From JBNKFQ01 sp050289385 (GTDB lineage Bacteria > Pseudomonadota > Gammaproteobacteria > Pseudomonadales > Porticoccaceae), in NCBI GenBank assembly GCA_050289385.1, contig JBNKFQ010000286.1:1-57055 (forward strand): a DNA stretch of 57,055 nt, in the 5' to 3' direction. Below are positions 46,011 through 54,169 of this stretch, piece after piece (the stretch's first letter is position 1; each line of letters opens with the position of its first letter). A program made the translations under genes and the position numbers. The notes under the pieces were generated by a model. It was not told the DNA's origin. It was given only the letters and a program-made list of their open reading frames with translations, and did not search any database.

Positions 46011-46257
46011 TGTAATGTCTGGGCTCTATGTCCGGCAACTTTACTATTTGAATCTCTGCCTGCTTCTCTTGCCGCGTTCTGTTTACACGAGTGTCGAGTT
46101 CTCGCGGCTGTGGCTGAAAGCGAATTTCTTCGCTGAAACCACAAGCAACACACTCACGATAATTGGCTTCTCCCTCACGGTAAGCCGTAATTTTATCCAT
46201 CGCGGCGCACCGCGGACACACTGCACCGGCTATAAAACGTCGTTTGCTTGAAAACAT
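45991..46257 (-). CDS. yheV: YheV-family zinc-ribbon protein
   Basis: About 88 aa, beginning MFSSKRRFIAGAVCPRCAAMDK. Two CXXC pairs (CPRC and CVAC) form a zinc ribbon, matching E. coli YheV. An ATG at 46269 would add four residues. Its molecular role is unknown. It converges on the unknown gene at 45342. Confidence 0.8.
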   Translation of the reverse strand: MFSSKRRFIAGAVCPRCAAMDKITAYREGEANYRECVACGFSEEIRFQPQPRELDTRVNRTRQEKQAEIQIVKLPDIEPRHYTKVQKG

Positions 46258-46495
46258 TACTGTGACCATTTAATACTCGCGTCACCCGATTATAAGCCTG
46301 TTGCCATCACTTTGGGGCACTCTCATTGTCCAACCAACCGGGAACAGACAGTCACATATTATCTTGCCTTTTGCATACAGCGGTTCTAAACCTTATTCGG
46401 GACGTTGTTGTGCCTGCTTACCTAACTTATTGATTTTGCATGGTTTTTGCCATGAGCTGTTGTCAGGGAATACACCACTAACCAAGGAGGAGAAC

Positions 46496-49027
46496 ATGAA
46501 CAGTCAACAGATCAAGTCCACCCATTCACTAAATTTTTTGAGCATCCGATTGATAGCGGCAATCACGCTTTGCTCGATCGGCCTCACATATGGCACTTTG
46601 CCGTTGCAGGCAGAGGAAGAGGAGAAAGAAGAGGGAAAAAATGAAACGATTGAAGAGATCATTACCATAGGTAGCCGCGATATTGAAGGCCGCACCGTCC
46701 TGGAATCCCCAGTACCCGCTGATATTCTGAGCGAAGAAGCAATCGATACTACCGGGGCAACAGAAACCGGTCGCGCTATTCAGGCGCTGGCACCATCATT
46801 CAACTTTTCCAGCTCAACCATAAGCGACGGCACCGACGCCCTGCGCCCTGCCACCTTGCGGGGTTTGGGTCCCGATCAGACTCTGGTGCTGATCAATGGC
46901 AAACGACGGCATAACAGCGCACTGATTCACGTCAATACATCAGTCGGTCGAGGTACAGCGGGGGTTGACTTGAATGCCATTCCCGCCAGTGCCCTCAGGC
47001 GCATCGAGGTATTACGCGATGGCGCCGCCGCGCAATATGGTTCTGATGCCATTGCCGGTGTTATCAACCTGGTGCTGAAAGACAATTATCAAGGTGGCTC
47101 GATATCCAGTTCGTATGGACAAACCGATGAAGGCGATGGTGAAACCAAAGTGATCAACGCCAATCAGGGTTGGGGATCCGAACGCGGCTTTATCAATATT
47201 ACGGGGGAGTGGCGTGATCGGGGCGACACCAATCGCGCTGGCCTGGATGGTAGCCGCCAATACCCCCTGCAAGCGGATGGCAGTTTTGACCCGCGGGAGT
47301 TTACCTTCAATCGCCGCAGTTTTCGCATTGGCGATGCCGAATCCCGCCAGTATGCCTTTACCATCAATAGTGGCTGGGACATTACTGACGATACAGAGTT
47401 GTACGGTTTTGTTACCTGGTCGGATCGCGACAATACATCGGGAGGTTTTTACAGAACGGCTGATGACAATCGAAACCCGCCCGGGTCCGAATATCCGGAC
47501 GGTTTTTTACCATTAATTAATACCGCTATTGAAGACATGTCTCTCAACGGTGGAATAAGGCAGGAACTGGCCAACGGCTGGAGCATGGATGCCAGCCTGG
47601 GTTATTCCAGAAACACCTTCGATTTTTTTATCTCCAACTCGCACAACGCTTCGGCAGTTACTGCTCTGGGTTCAAGCGCCAGTTCGGCATTTGCCGGTGG
47701 ATTGGAAATGGGTCTGTTTACCGCCAACCTTGATTTGACCAAACCGATGGACTGGGGATTGCTAGCACTCGGTGCCGAATTTCGCAGCGACGATTACGAA
47801 CTCAAACCCGGTGAAGAATTATCCTGGCAAGATTACGATGGTCTTGGTGGTGCACCTGGTGGCATTCAGGTATTCCCGGGATTTCGACCGGAAAATACGG
47901 TAAATGAAAGCCGCAGCGCAAGATCTTTGTACGCTGACGTCGAGTATAACGTCACCGAAAAATTTATGGTAACAGGCGCGTTACGCTACGAAGATTATAA
48001 CGATTTTGGCAATACCACTACCGGTAAAACATCATTCCGCTGGAACGTTAACGACACGGTCATGTTACGAGGCGCAATCAGTACCGGTTTTCGTGCGCCG
48101 TCAATGCAACAAGCCTTCTTTAACAGCGTTAGCACGCAATTTGTCTTCGATCCGGTAACCATGGAACAATTGCCCGTAGAAGTTGGTACATTCCGAAACG
48201 ACAGCCCCGTTATTCAAGCATTGGGGGTGCCAGGGTTAAAAGAGGAAGAGTCAACTAATTACAGCCTGGGAATGGTTTTACTACCTCATCCGGACTGGAA
48301 TATAACGCTCGACTTTTATCGCATTGACATTGACGACCGTATTGTTGTCAGTGGACGTCTCGAAAAAGGTATTGATAGCAGCCTGGATGACCTTCTGGAT
48401 TTGGCAGGTGCTGGTAGCGCACAATTTTTCCTCAATGCTGCCGATACCGAAACCGAAGGCGTCGACTTGGTGGTCAACTACGATGTGCCAATGAAGAATG
48501 AAAACAACTTGCGTTTTTCACTGGCTGGCAATCACACCAATACGAATGTTACCAGTGTATTTGCGCCCACCAGTCTGGCGACAATTCCGGGCATAGAAAA
48601 TCTGATTTTTACCGAGCAGGACCGGTCCATCCTGGAAGAATGGCAACCAAAAAATCGTGTCAATTTCACCACCAACTGGAGCCGCGGCCCACTTGGTGCC
48701 GTACTGGCATTAAATTATTACGGCGAATACACCGTGCTCGATGGTGCCAGACAAACATTCGGCGGCAAAACCCTAACTGACCTGCAAGTCAATTATGATG
48801 TTTCGGATGATCTTACCGTCACATTGGGTGGCATCAACATTTTTGATGAAACCCCGGATGAAAACAAGGTAGGTCAAACTCGCAGCAGCCCGCAAGGTGG
48901 CCTTGTTGACCCGGTAACCAATCAATTTGTTGTGGACTCCCCCGGAGTATTTGTTTTCTCTCGCCGTGCCGCTCCATTTGGTTTTAACGGTGCATATTAC
49001 TACCTGAGGGTAAATTACAATTTTTAG
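46496..49027 (+). CDS. TonB-dependent receptor
   Basis: Outer-membrane receptor of about 844 aa from the ATG at 46496, which follows AAGGAGG. A signal peptide is followed by an unusually acidic segment (AEEEEKEEGKNETIEE) that leads into a TonB-box-like EEIITIGSRD. The plug carries LRGLGPDQTLVLINGKRRH and RDGAAAQYGSDAIAGVINLVLK; the barrel ends in YLRVNYNF with terminal Phe. No STN domain and no regulator gene is adjacent. The plug resembles receptors common in Caulobacter and marine gammaproteobacteria for which ligands are rarely known. Confidence 0.88.
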   Translation: MNSQQIKSTHSLNFLSIRLIAAITLCSIGLTYGTLPLQAEEEEKEEGKNETIEEIITIGSRDIEGRTVLESPVPADILSEEAIDTTGATETGRAIQALAPSFNFSSSTISDGTDALRPATLRGLGPDQTLVLINGKRRHNSALIHVNTSVGRGTAGVDLNAIPASALRRIEVLRDGAAAQYGSDAIAGVINLVLKDNYQGGSISSSYGQTDEGDGETKVINANQGWGSERGFINITGEWRDRGDTNRAGLDGSRQYPLQADGSFDPREFTFNRRSFRIGDAESRQYAFTINSGWDITDDTELYGFVTWSDRDNTSGGFYRTADDNRNPPGSEYPDGFLPLINTAIEDMSLNGGIRQELANGWSMDASLGYSRNTFDFFISNSHNASAVTALGSSASSAFAGGLEMGLFTANLDLTKPMDWGLLALGAEFRSDDYELKPGEELSWQDYDGLGGAPGGIQVFPGFRPENTVNESRSARSLYADVEYNVTEKFMVTGALRYEDYNDFGNTTTGKTSFRWNVNDTVMLRGAISTGFRAPSMQQAFFNSVSTQFVFDPVTMEQLPVEVGTFRNDSPVIQALGVPGLKEEESTNYSLGMVLLPHPDWNITLDFYRIDIDDRIVVSGRLEKGIDSSLDDLLDLAGAGSAQFFLNAADTETEGVDLVVNYDVPMKNENNLRFSLAGNHTNTNVTSVFAPTSLATIPGIENLIFTEQDRSILEEWQPKNRVNFTTNWSRGPLGAVLALNYYGEYTVLDGARQTFGGKTLTDLQVNYDVSDDLTVTLGGINIFDETPDENKVGQTRSSPQGGLVDPVTNQFVVDSPGVFVFSRRAAPFGFNGAYYYLRVNYNF

Positions 49028-49042
49028 TAAACGGCTTTTTAC

Positions 49043-49065
49043 AGGCGCCTTCGGGCGCCTTTTTT
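49043..49065 (+). terminator. intrinsic terminator after the TonB receptor
   Basis: Stem AGGCGCC / GGCGCCT with a TTCG tetraloop and a T run, 15 bp after the receptor stop. Confidence 0.92.
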
Positions 49066-49120
49066 ATGTTTATCAGGTATTATTCGCCGTTTGATTGCTT
49101 GCGCTGGACGGGAGTTCTTG

Positions 49121-49669
49121 ATGACTAATATTCGCAGTTGGCAGGGCAAAAGCCCACAATCCGGTGAACGTGTATATATTGACCAGGCAGCCACTGTAAT
49201 TGGGGATGTTGTACTGGGCAATGACTGTTCAGTCTGGCCCGGCACGGTAATCCGTGGCGACATGCACCGTATTCGCATTGGCAGCCGTACCAGTATTCAG
49301 GACAATTCGGTGTTGCATATCACCCACGCCAGTGACTACAACCCTGAAGGCTGGCCGCTCACCATAGGCAATGATGTGACTGTTGGCCACAGCGCCGTAC
49401 TGCATGGCTGCACAGTCGGCAACCGGGTGTTAATCGGCATCGGCGCGATTGTAATGGATGGAGCCGTAGTCGAAGATGAGGTGATCGTGGGTGCCGGCTG
49501 TATGGTGCCACCCGGCAAAACACTGGTCAGCGGATATGTTTATGTCGGCAACCCGGCGAAACAGTTACGCCCACTATCTGATAAAGAGCGCGCCTTTTTC
49601 GAGTACACGGCCGCCAATTATGTGAAATTAAAAAACACTTATCTGGAGGAGGGGACTTCGAACGCTTGA
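49121..49669 (+). CDS. gamma-carbonic anhydrase family protein (left-handed beta-helix)
   Basis: 182 aa from the ATG at 49121, behind GGGAG. Hexapeptide repeats form a left-handed beta helix. The zinc His residues are in LHITHAS and VGHSAVLHG. It matches the YrdA/CaiE group; carbonic anhydrase activity is usual to infer but not certain for this branch. Confidence 0.9.
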   Translation: MTNIRSWQGKSPQSGERVYIDQAATVIGDVVLGNDCSVWPGTVIRGDMHRIRIGSRTSIQDNSVLHITHASDYNPEGWPLTIGNDVTVGHSAVLHGCTVGNRVLIGIGAIVMDGAVVEDEVIVGAGCMVPPGKTLVSGYVYVGNPAKQLRPLSDKERAFFEYTAANYVKLKNTYLEEGTSNA

Positions 49670-49735
49670 TTTTACCCCTGTTTCTCTGTTTATAATCTCC
49701 AGCACAATCAACCACTTTGTTTCAGGGAGGAAACA

Positions 49736-49960
49736 ATGCGCCATATCACGTTTATTATCATCTGTATTGCCTTTACCGGGATTTTTGCTACTCACAGTGC
49801 CTATGCTGATCGTGCCACAGCCAAACAGTGTGCGAAATGGGAAAAATCCCTGACCAAAGTGAATAAAAAGCTCAGAGCCGGTTACTCTGTAGAACAGGGA
49901 AACAAATTGCGCGAAAAGCGTCGAAAACTGGAGAGTAAATTATTTAAAAAATGCCATTAG
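49736..49960 (+). CDS. small secreted hypothetical protein
   Basis: 74 aa with a clear signal peptide cleaved near HSAYA. The basic mature part of about 49 residues has Cys residues near each end that could form a disulfide, and it looks like one or two helices. GGGAGG precedes the ATG. No function is recognised. Confidence 0.7.
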   Translation: MRHITFIIICIAFTGIFATHSAYADRATAKQCAKWEKSLTKVNKKLRAGYSVEQGNKLREKRRKLESKLFKKCH

Positions 49961-50004
49961 GTCAAATGGTCGTTCTCAATAACCCGGCTAAATCATTTGA
50001 ACCA

Positions 50005-50125
50005 GGGCCTGTTAACAATAATTGGATTATCGCTGTTGTGTCTAAACATTCGCCAATCGAGGCACAAGGAGAGCGGTTTGGTACTTCCTTTGAATAAAAA
50101 AGCAAATGAGCGACCAGAAAGGTAG
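50005..50125 (+). mobile_element. truncated second copy of the 282-bp MITE
   Basis: Begins GGGCCTGTTAACAATAATTG and follows the left half of the element at 15038-15319 with few changes, apart from an indel of about 15-20 bp near 50083-50102. Similarity ends before the integron array. The right terminal repeat is missing, and no TA precedes the left end, so this copy is dead. Confidence 0.75.
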
Positions 50126-50162
50126 TGTTCAGAATTCTAAAATTTATGAGTTCTCTCAAAAA

Positions 50163-50215
50163 TATAACGCCGAAAGCGGCCAAACGCTTTTTGCGGCTGC
50201 CTTTTCTTGTTATGC
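50163..50215 (-). other. attC site, distal end of cassette array
   Basis: In cassette orientation it begins GCATAACAAG and ends GGCGTTATAT, with imperfectly complementary arms around a short centre, as in attC recombination sites. It follows the ABM cassette and is the last site of the array. Confidence 0.65.
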
Positions 50216-50230
50216 GCACACTCAGCGCGC

Positions 50231-50536
50231 TTAGTTTTCAGTAATTTCATAATGTCTTTTTGCTCTGGCCGATGCGACTGCCCAGTGAGAGCCTGCTGTA
50301 CGCTGCTGGTGATACTCAAATGCCTTTTTGTCTTTGAACTTTTCAAAAACGTTGAATCGATTTCTATTCTCTTTATCTCGCGAGACTTGAAATTGAATGC
50401 AGCCAGACTCAGCATTTGTGCTTTCAATGTGTTTTGGCAGTGCCGCAATCACAGCCTCTAAATCCTGATCAGGGACTACGATATATCCACGTAAAGTAAC
50501 GATCCCAATGCTCCTCCTTTTCGGCTTTTGGCTCAT
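50231..50536 (-). CDS. antibiotic biosynthesis monooxygenase (ABM) domain protein, integron cassette
   Basis: 101 aa with the ABM ferredoxin-like fold (GYIVVPDQDLEAVIAALPKHIE, CIQFQVSRDKENRNRFNVFEKF). Relatives are small quinol monooxygenases or stress proteins. The ATG at 50536 lies inside the attC core GTTATG, common in cassettes. Family similarity starts about ten codons later, just after AGGAGG followed by an ATT codon, so the true start is uncertain. It is the last cassette of the array. Confidence 0.8.
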   Translation of the reverse strand: MSQKPKRRSIGIVTLRGYIVVPDQDLEAVIAALPKHIESTNAESGCIQFQVSRDKENRNRFNVFEKFKDKKAFEYHQQRTAGSHWAVASARAKRHYEITEN

Positions 50537-50582
50537 AACGCCTTGCTCTGCCGACGCTTTTGCATTCGGTTGGAGTTATTTA
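50532..50582 (-). other. attC site between lipoprotein and ABM cassettes
   Basis: In cassette orientation it runs from AAATAAC (overlapping the lipoprotein stop codon) to GGCGTTATGAG, with short arms CCGA / TCGG inside. The simple (R) core resembles Vibrio-type sites. Confidence 0.6.
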
Positions 50583-51232
50583 TTATGGCTTATTTTCTCT
50601 AAATATTCTTTTTTATTATATAATTTTAATTTTATGGTTCCATTCGTCGAAATTTTTGAATATTGATCGGTATAAGAGGTCGATGGAACTACGACCGAGC
50701 CCCCACCTGTTGAATAAGCATACCCATCTCTAACTGTATCGAGATAGATTGGCTTTCCATAGCTGTTTGCATTTGAGTATATAATTATGTATTTTTCATT
50801 ACTGTTTAATTCAATTATATTTCCCCAAGTTTCACCTTCAAATGACGCAAACAAATATCCCTTCCTTAAATTTAGATTATCAATATCTCTTACAATATTA
50901 AATGTTTCGTCCAGCGTAATCATTTTTGGCAAAAACACTTGCGACGTAGGAACCCAGTCTCCATCAAGATAAGTAATTATTTCTAAATAATTGTTGTCCT
51001 TGTTTTTCATTTCCAAAGACAAATAAAAGCTTTTCCCCTCTTTAAAAGAATATACATTACCGAGGTGCATTTTGGTTTTGTTTGTATATCCATAATCAGC
51101 TCTGTCGTAGTTAAACTCTCTCATGCTGGCGCAGCAGCTTTCTATAGAGTTGAGCTCGTCAATAGAGACTCTTACTGGTGACGCACATGAGGAGCATAAG
51201 ACTAACAAAGATAAGCAAGTAATAAATTTCAC
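50576..51232 (-). CDS. putative lipoprotein, integron cassette
   Basis: 218 aa. The N-terminus LSLLVLCSSCASPVR looks like a lipoprotein signal with the lipidated Cys at about residue 16. The rest is a beta-rich domain with no recognised family. The gene is markedly AT-rich compared with the chromosome around it, a sign of foreign origin. It occupies one cassette between two attC-like sites. Confidence 0.65.
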   Translation of the reverse strand: MKFITCLSLLVLCSSCASPVRVSIDELNSIESCCASMREFNYDRADYGYTNKTKMHLGNVYSFKEGKSFYLSLEMKNKDNNYLEIITYLDGDWVPTSQVFLPKMITLDETFNIVRDIDNLNLRKGYLFASFEGETWGNIIELNSNEKYIIIYSNANSYGKPIYLDTVRDGYAYSTGGGSVVVPSTSYTDQYSKISTNGTIKLKLYNKKEYLEKISHNK

Positions 51233-51250
51233 TTAAATCTCCGATTGTAT

Positions 51251-51321
51251 ATTAGCCATACCACCTGTGTAATTTGCGCCCTGAAGCGCAACGTAAGGTC
51301 AAATTGACACACTTGTTAAAC
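51251..51321 (-). other. attC site after the GNAT cassette
   Basis: In cassette orientation it starts with GTTTAAC, a perfect RYYYAAC core overlapping the acetyltransferase stop. Complementary arms TGTGTCAATTTG / CAAATTACACA follow. The distal core is degenerate (GGCTAAT). The arms and one core support the call. Confidence 0.6.
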
Positions 51322-51783
51322 GATTACACACTTCATTTTGTAACCTCCAGTAATTTCGAAACCATTTTCTTCGTAGAACGCAACCGTTCTTTCAAACTCA
51401 GGAACCGGAGGAGTACACAACTCTAGCCTGACCCAATTCTTAATTTTTGCAAATTCCACTATTTTCCGAAGTAACTCTTTGCCCACTGACTTTGACCTAT
51501 ATTCAGGTAAAATGTAAAACTCCTGAATAATTCCAAACGTTCCCTCTGCATACAAAGAATGACTTTCACACAACGCGCCAAAACCGATGACTTGATTACC
51601 ATCAAATGCTGCCAAGACAGAATATCGTCCACTGCTTAAGAACTCATCGCAAAGCTTCTCTGCCAGGGGACTGTCGACATCAAAGTGTTTAATACCCGTT
51701 CTTTCAATAATCTCGTTTGTAAGACAAACCGCTAGCTTAGCGATTTCTTTAGATTCATTTATATTAACTTCCCTATATTCCAC
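51316..51783 (-). CDS. GNAT-family N-acetyltransferase, integron cassette
   Basis: 155 aa. The acetyl-CoA binding region is IIQEFYILPEYRSKSVGKELLRKIVEFAK, followed by ELCTPPVPEFERTVAFYEENGFE. Substrate unknown; many cassette acetyltransferases act on small molecules or drugs. The ATG is at 51783. Confidence 0.88.
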   Translation of the reverse strand: MEYREVNINESKEIAKLAVCLTNEIIERTGIKHFDVDSPLAEKLCDEFLSSGRYSVLAAFDGNQVIGFGALCESHSLYAEGTFGIIQEFYILPEYRSKSVGKELLRKIVEFAKIKNWVRLELCTPPVPEFERTVAFYEENGFEITGGYKMKCVIV

Positions 51784-51804
51784 AGAACTCTGACTCCATT
51801 GATC

Positions 51805-52005
51805 GCTTAACGAGGCCGTAGAAAAACTCCAGCCTCCCTAAAATTTCATTTATAAGCGCGCTTCTACGTGAATAAACCAGCTTCTTCGAAGAAAAACCAC
51901 CAAAATTTTCATGTAGCAACGCAATTTTCAAGCTGTATTGTTGCCAGATTTCAGGCTCTTTAGTTTTTCTACAGCCTCAACACCGAAATCATCCGCTTGT
52001 TGCGT
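51805..52005 (-). other. long attC-like region with distant inverted repeats after the methyltransferase cassette
   Basis: In cassette orientation an imperfect core GCAAC plus AAGCGG lies at about 51995-52004 and a perfect GTTAAGC core at 51811-51805. Between them a 17-bp inverted repeat, AGGCTGTAGAAAAACT with AGTTTTTCTACGGCCT, is separated by about 133 bp. At 200 bp it is longer than usual attC sites, so either it is a very long one or an insertion has split it. Confidence 0.4.
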
Positions 52006-52621
52006 GGATTGGTTTGTTAAATTCTCTCCGTGCAACTACGGAATATATGTGCCAATCGTGCTGGTTGCCACCGGGTGCCGTTCCGGACTTGCGGTGCTCG
52101 TAAAACGAAACGATCTCGAATGATTCCAGCCACTTCCTCACAATTTGCTCTGTCGCGACCAACACCTCCGGCCAAAAGGCGTCTCGGTTATAATCGTCAC
52201 CTGCCATGGTGTCCTCCGGACCTAAGAAAGACCCCACAAAAATGCCACCCGGAACTAAAGCCGAGCAAATTTTATCCCAAACTTCAGCGAATTCGCTTTG
52301 GGGACAAAAAAACAGACTAGCGTCAGCGACTATTAGAGAAACGCCAGGATAATCAAATGTACTAAAACTACTCTGTGATAGTGTAACGCTATTATCGCCA
52401 CGAAATCGTTCCTCGCATCTCGCAATAGCTTCGGGCTCAATATCAAACGCGTGTACCGTGAACCCATTGTCTCTCAAGAAAGCGATATCGCTTCCCGCTC
52501 CGCACCCGCAATCGATAGCAGTCCGGAGACCGTCAACGAGCGAGACACCTAGTTTAAGATCATCGCGAGTGCCCCTAAATTCTGTGGCGTCAAAGTATTT
52601 TGAAATCTCTTCTGATGGCAT
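51989..52621 (-). CDS. class I SAM-dependent methyltransferase, integron cassette
   Basis: About 210 aa from the ATG at 52621 (MPSEEISKYFDATEF). Motif I is AIDCGCGAGSDIAFL, the acidic residue after strand 2 is in VHAFDIEPEA, and motif II is SLIVADASLFF. The 39 codons open upstream fall inside the attC site and are not coding. Substrate unknown. Confidence 0.85.
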   Translation of the reverse strand: MPSEEISKYFDATEFRGTRDDLKLGVSLVDGLRTAIDCGCGAGSDIAFLRDNGFTVHAFDIEPEAIARCEERFRGDNSVTLSQSSFSTFDYPGVSLIVADASLFFCPQSEFAEVWDKICSALVPGGIFVGSFLGPEDTMAGDDYNRDAFWPEVLVATEQIVRKWLESFEIVSFYEHRKSGTAPGGNQHDWHIYSVVARREFNKPIHATSG

Positions 52622-52635
52622 GGAGCCGACCCTGA

Positions 52636-52727
52636 ATTTAACGCCCGGCTGTGGGCCGGGTTTGTTGTGGCCTAGCCACGGAAAGGCCGTCCCAGCCCCG
52701 AAGGGCGACAACAGCCGCTTGTTATAT
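52636..52727 (-). other. attC site after the fosA-like cassette
   Basis: The best attC of the array. In cassette orientation it starts ATATAACAAGCGGCTGT and ends ACAGCCGGGCGTTAAAT, with a perfect GTTAAAT distal core. The arms TAACAAGCGGCTGT and the complement of ACAGCCGGGCGTTA pair with two mismatches. Length is about 92 bp. Confidence 0.85.
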
Positions 52728-52728
52728 T

Positions 52729-53127
52729 TTAGTACCACTTTAACCCTTTATAGGGTTTGGATTTCAATTCTTTCAGCCTTGTTTCAAGACTGCCGACATG
52801 AATTTCTAACTTGTGCCCATCAGGATCAAGAATATAGAGTGAATCTCCTTCACTTGTATTTTGCTTCCAAGTTACCACACCAGATGAAAGCAGTTGGGAG
52901 CAATAGGCTTTGAAGTTGTTTTCGTCCACGGAGAAAGAAATATGACTGTAGTCTTGTGCAGGCGATACATTATCTGTTGATAAGCATACCCATAAGTCAC
53001 CAACAGATAAATATGCACCGGAATCCCATTTTACCTCGGGCTTCATTCCCAGCAACGAAACATAGAAATCGAATGATTTTGTTAAGTTACTTACTGCAAT
53101 AGTGATGTGGTTTAATCTCTTTAGCAC
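52729..53127 (-). CDS. fosA: FosA-family fosfomycin glutathione transferase, integron cassette
   Basis: About 132 aa from the GTG at 53127. The sequence follows FosA closely: LNHITIAVSNLTKSFDFYVSLLG, WDSGAYLSVGDLWVCLS, and a block WKQNTSEGDSLYILDPDGHK ending in EIHVGSLETRL. Metal ligands His (LNH), His (YSH) and Glu (KLE) are all present, as are the Lys, Ser and Arg positions that hold potassium and substrate. It should be a metal-dependent enzyme adding glutathione to fosfomycin. The N-terminal 30 codons open upstream lie in the attC site. Whether it is expressed without a functional integron promoter is unknown. Confidence 0.88.
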   Translation of the reverse strand: MLKRLNHITIAVSNLTKSFDFYVSLLGMKPEVKWDSGAYLSVGDLWVCLSTDNVSPAQDYSHISFSVDENNFKAYCSQLLSSGVVTWKQNTSEGDSLYILDPDGHKLEIHVGSLETRLKELKSKPYKGLKWY

Positions 53128-53143
53128 GTTTTCTCCCAGAAAA

Positions 53144-53215
53144 TATAACGCTTTTGTAAAATGTGCGACGTCAGGAGCGTGATCTTCATCCGATAAAACG
53201 GACACGTTGTTAGGC
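53144..53215 (-). other. attC site after the truncated nucleotidyltransferase cassette
   Basis: In cassette orientation it starts with GCCTAAC, a perfect RYYYAAC core overlapping the stop codon, and ends with AGCGTTATA. About 72 bp; the arms are only weakly complementary. Confidence 0.6.
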
Positions 53216-53482
53216 ATTGGCCACCTTTAAGTTTGGCCACAACTCCAGCCAGCGCTTGCTTTCTATTCGGTGATTGAAATCTATGGGCTTAACCCGGTCT
53301 GGATTGATGGTTATGGTGTTTCCAAATAGGGCCTCAATACCGAATGGAGCTACAAGCTCCACTTGTCCAGAACTAGACAGTTTAGCACCGATTGCTGTTT
53401 CTAACTCCACCCAATGGCGCATGGCATGACTTGTAGATGTGTAAGGCTCATCATTATTACGATAATGCATGCGAGCCTGATT
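53210..53482 (-). pseudogene. C-terminal fragment of a nucleotidyltransferase-family (PF06042-type) gene, integron cassette
   Basis: The readable part begins KNQARMHYRNNDEPY and continues through AMRHWVELETAIGAK, VELVAPFGIEALFGNT and KRWLELWPNLKV. This matches the second half of the roughly 190-aa PF06042 nucleotidyltransferases. The first half, including the catalytic Asp residues, is absent, and a stop codon lies in frame just before the fragment at a run of seven A. An ATG at 53470 would give an 86-aa protein without the active site. Confidence 0.7.
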
Positions 53483-53519
53483 TTTTTATGATTAAAAAGG
53501 ACACCTTTGATTGAGACGG

Positions 53520-53600
53520 GAAACATTCTCTGGCTACCACCGCCGCCAGCAGGGGTTGGAGCACGCAGTGCGGAAATCTCTCTGGCGGGCTTTGTTACGC
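53520..53600 (-). other. attC-like site after the PNPOx cassette
   Basis: In cassette orientation it starts GCGTAACAAAGCCCGCCAG (overlapping the stop codon) and contains the complementary CTGGCGG near its other end, finishing near GTTTCCC. The distal core is degenerate. About 80 bp. Confidence 0.55.
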
Positions 53601-54143
53601 ATTATCTTCAATTCCTGTTTTTTTGCCGTCAAGGCTCACCATATTTTTCTCAACCCAATAATCTTTTATACCATCTCTGCCACGATTGTCTGCCCATTTA
53701 ACAAGAGTATCGCGCTCACCTATGAAGTCATAATACGGGACCGCAAAACCACATGAGGTTTGAACGAGATCAACACTAAGGTCGAATATTTGCCTTGCGC
53801 CAGTATACGCAGGAAAATGTTCTAATAATTTGTTCCACTTTTCGTTGTTAGAGTAAATAACTTCCGCCCTACCATAAACGCGTAAGATAAGCGGCTGTTT
53901 GTCAAAAGAGCAAAACATGACAGTCATTCTAGAGTTCTCCAGGACATGAGCTGCTGTTTCATTTCCGCTGCCAGTCAAATTGAGCCAAATCAACCGGCGA
54001 CTATCGAGTATTCTCAGGCTATCCATTCCTTTGGGAGAGACGTTCACATACCCATCTGCACCCGCTGAACCAACAAAATAGAGATGTTGACTCTCAATGA
54101 ATTCTTTGTGATCTGAATGCAATTCTTCAAATTTCCTGGCCAC
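53595..54143 (-). CDS. pyridoxamine 5'-phosphate oxidase-like FMN-binding protein, integron cassette
   Basis: 182 aa from a GTG at 54143 behind AGAGG. Split-barrel flavin-binding fold: YFVGSAGADGYVNVSPKGMDSLRI, RRLIWLNLTGSGNETAAHVLEN and QPLILRVYGRAEVIY. Such proteins are common integron cassettes; function not established. It is the first cassette, next to the attI position. Confidence 0.85.
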   Translation of the reverse strand: MARKFEELHSDHKEFIESQHLYFVGSAGADGYVNVSPKGMDSLRILDSRRLIWLNLTGSGNETAAHVLENSRMTVMFCSFDKQPLILRVYGRAEVIYSNNEKWNKLLEHFPAYTGARQIFDLSVDLVQTSCGFAVPYYDFIGERDTLVKWADNRGRDGIKDYWVEKNMVSLDGKKTGIEDNA

Positions 54144-54169
54144 TGAATTACCTCTTATGCATAATCAAC

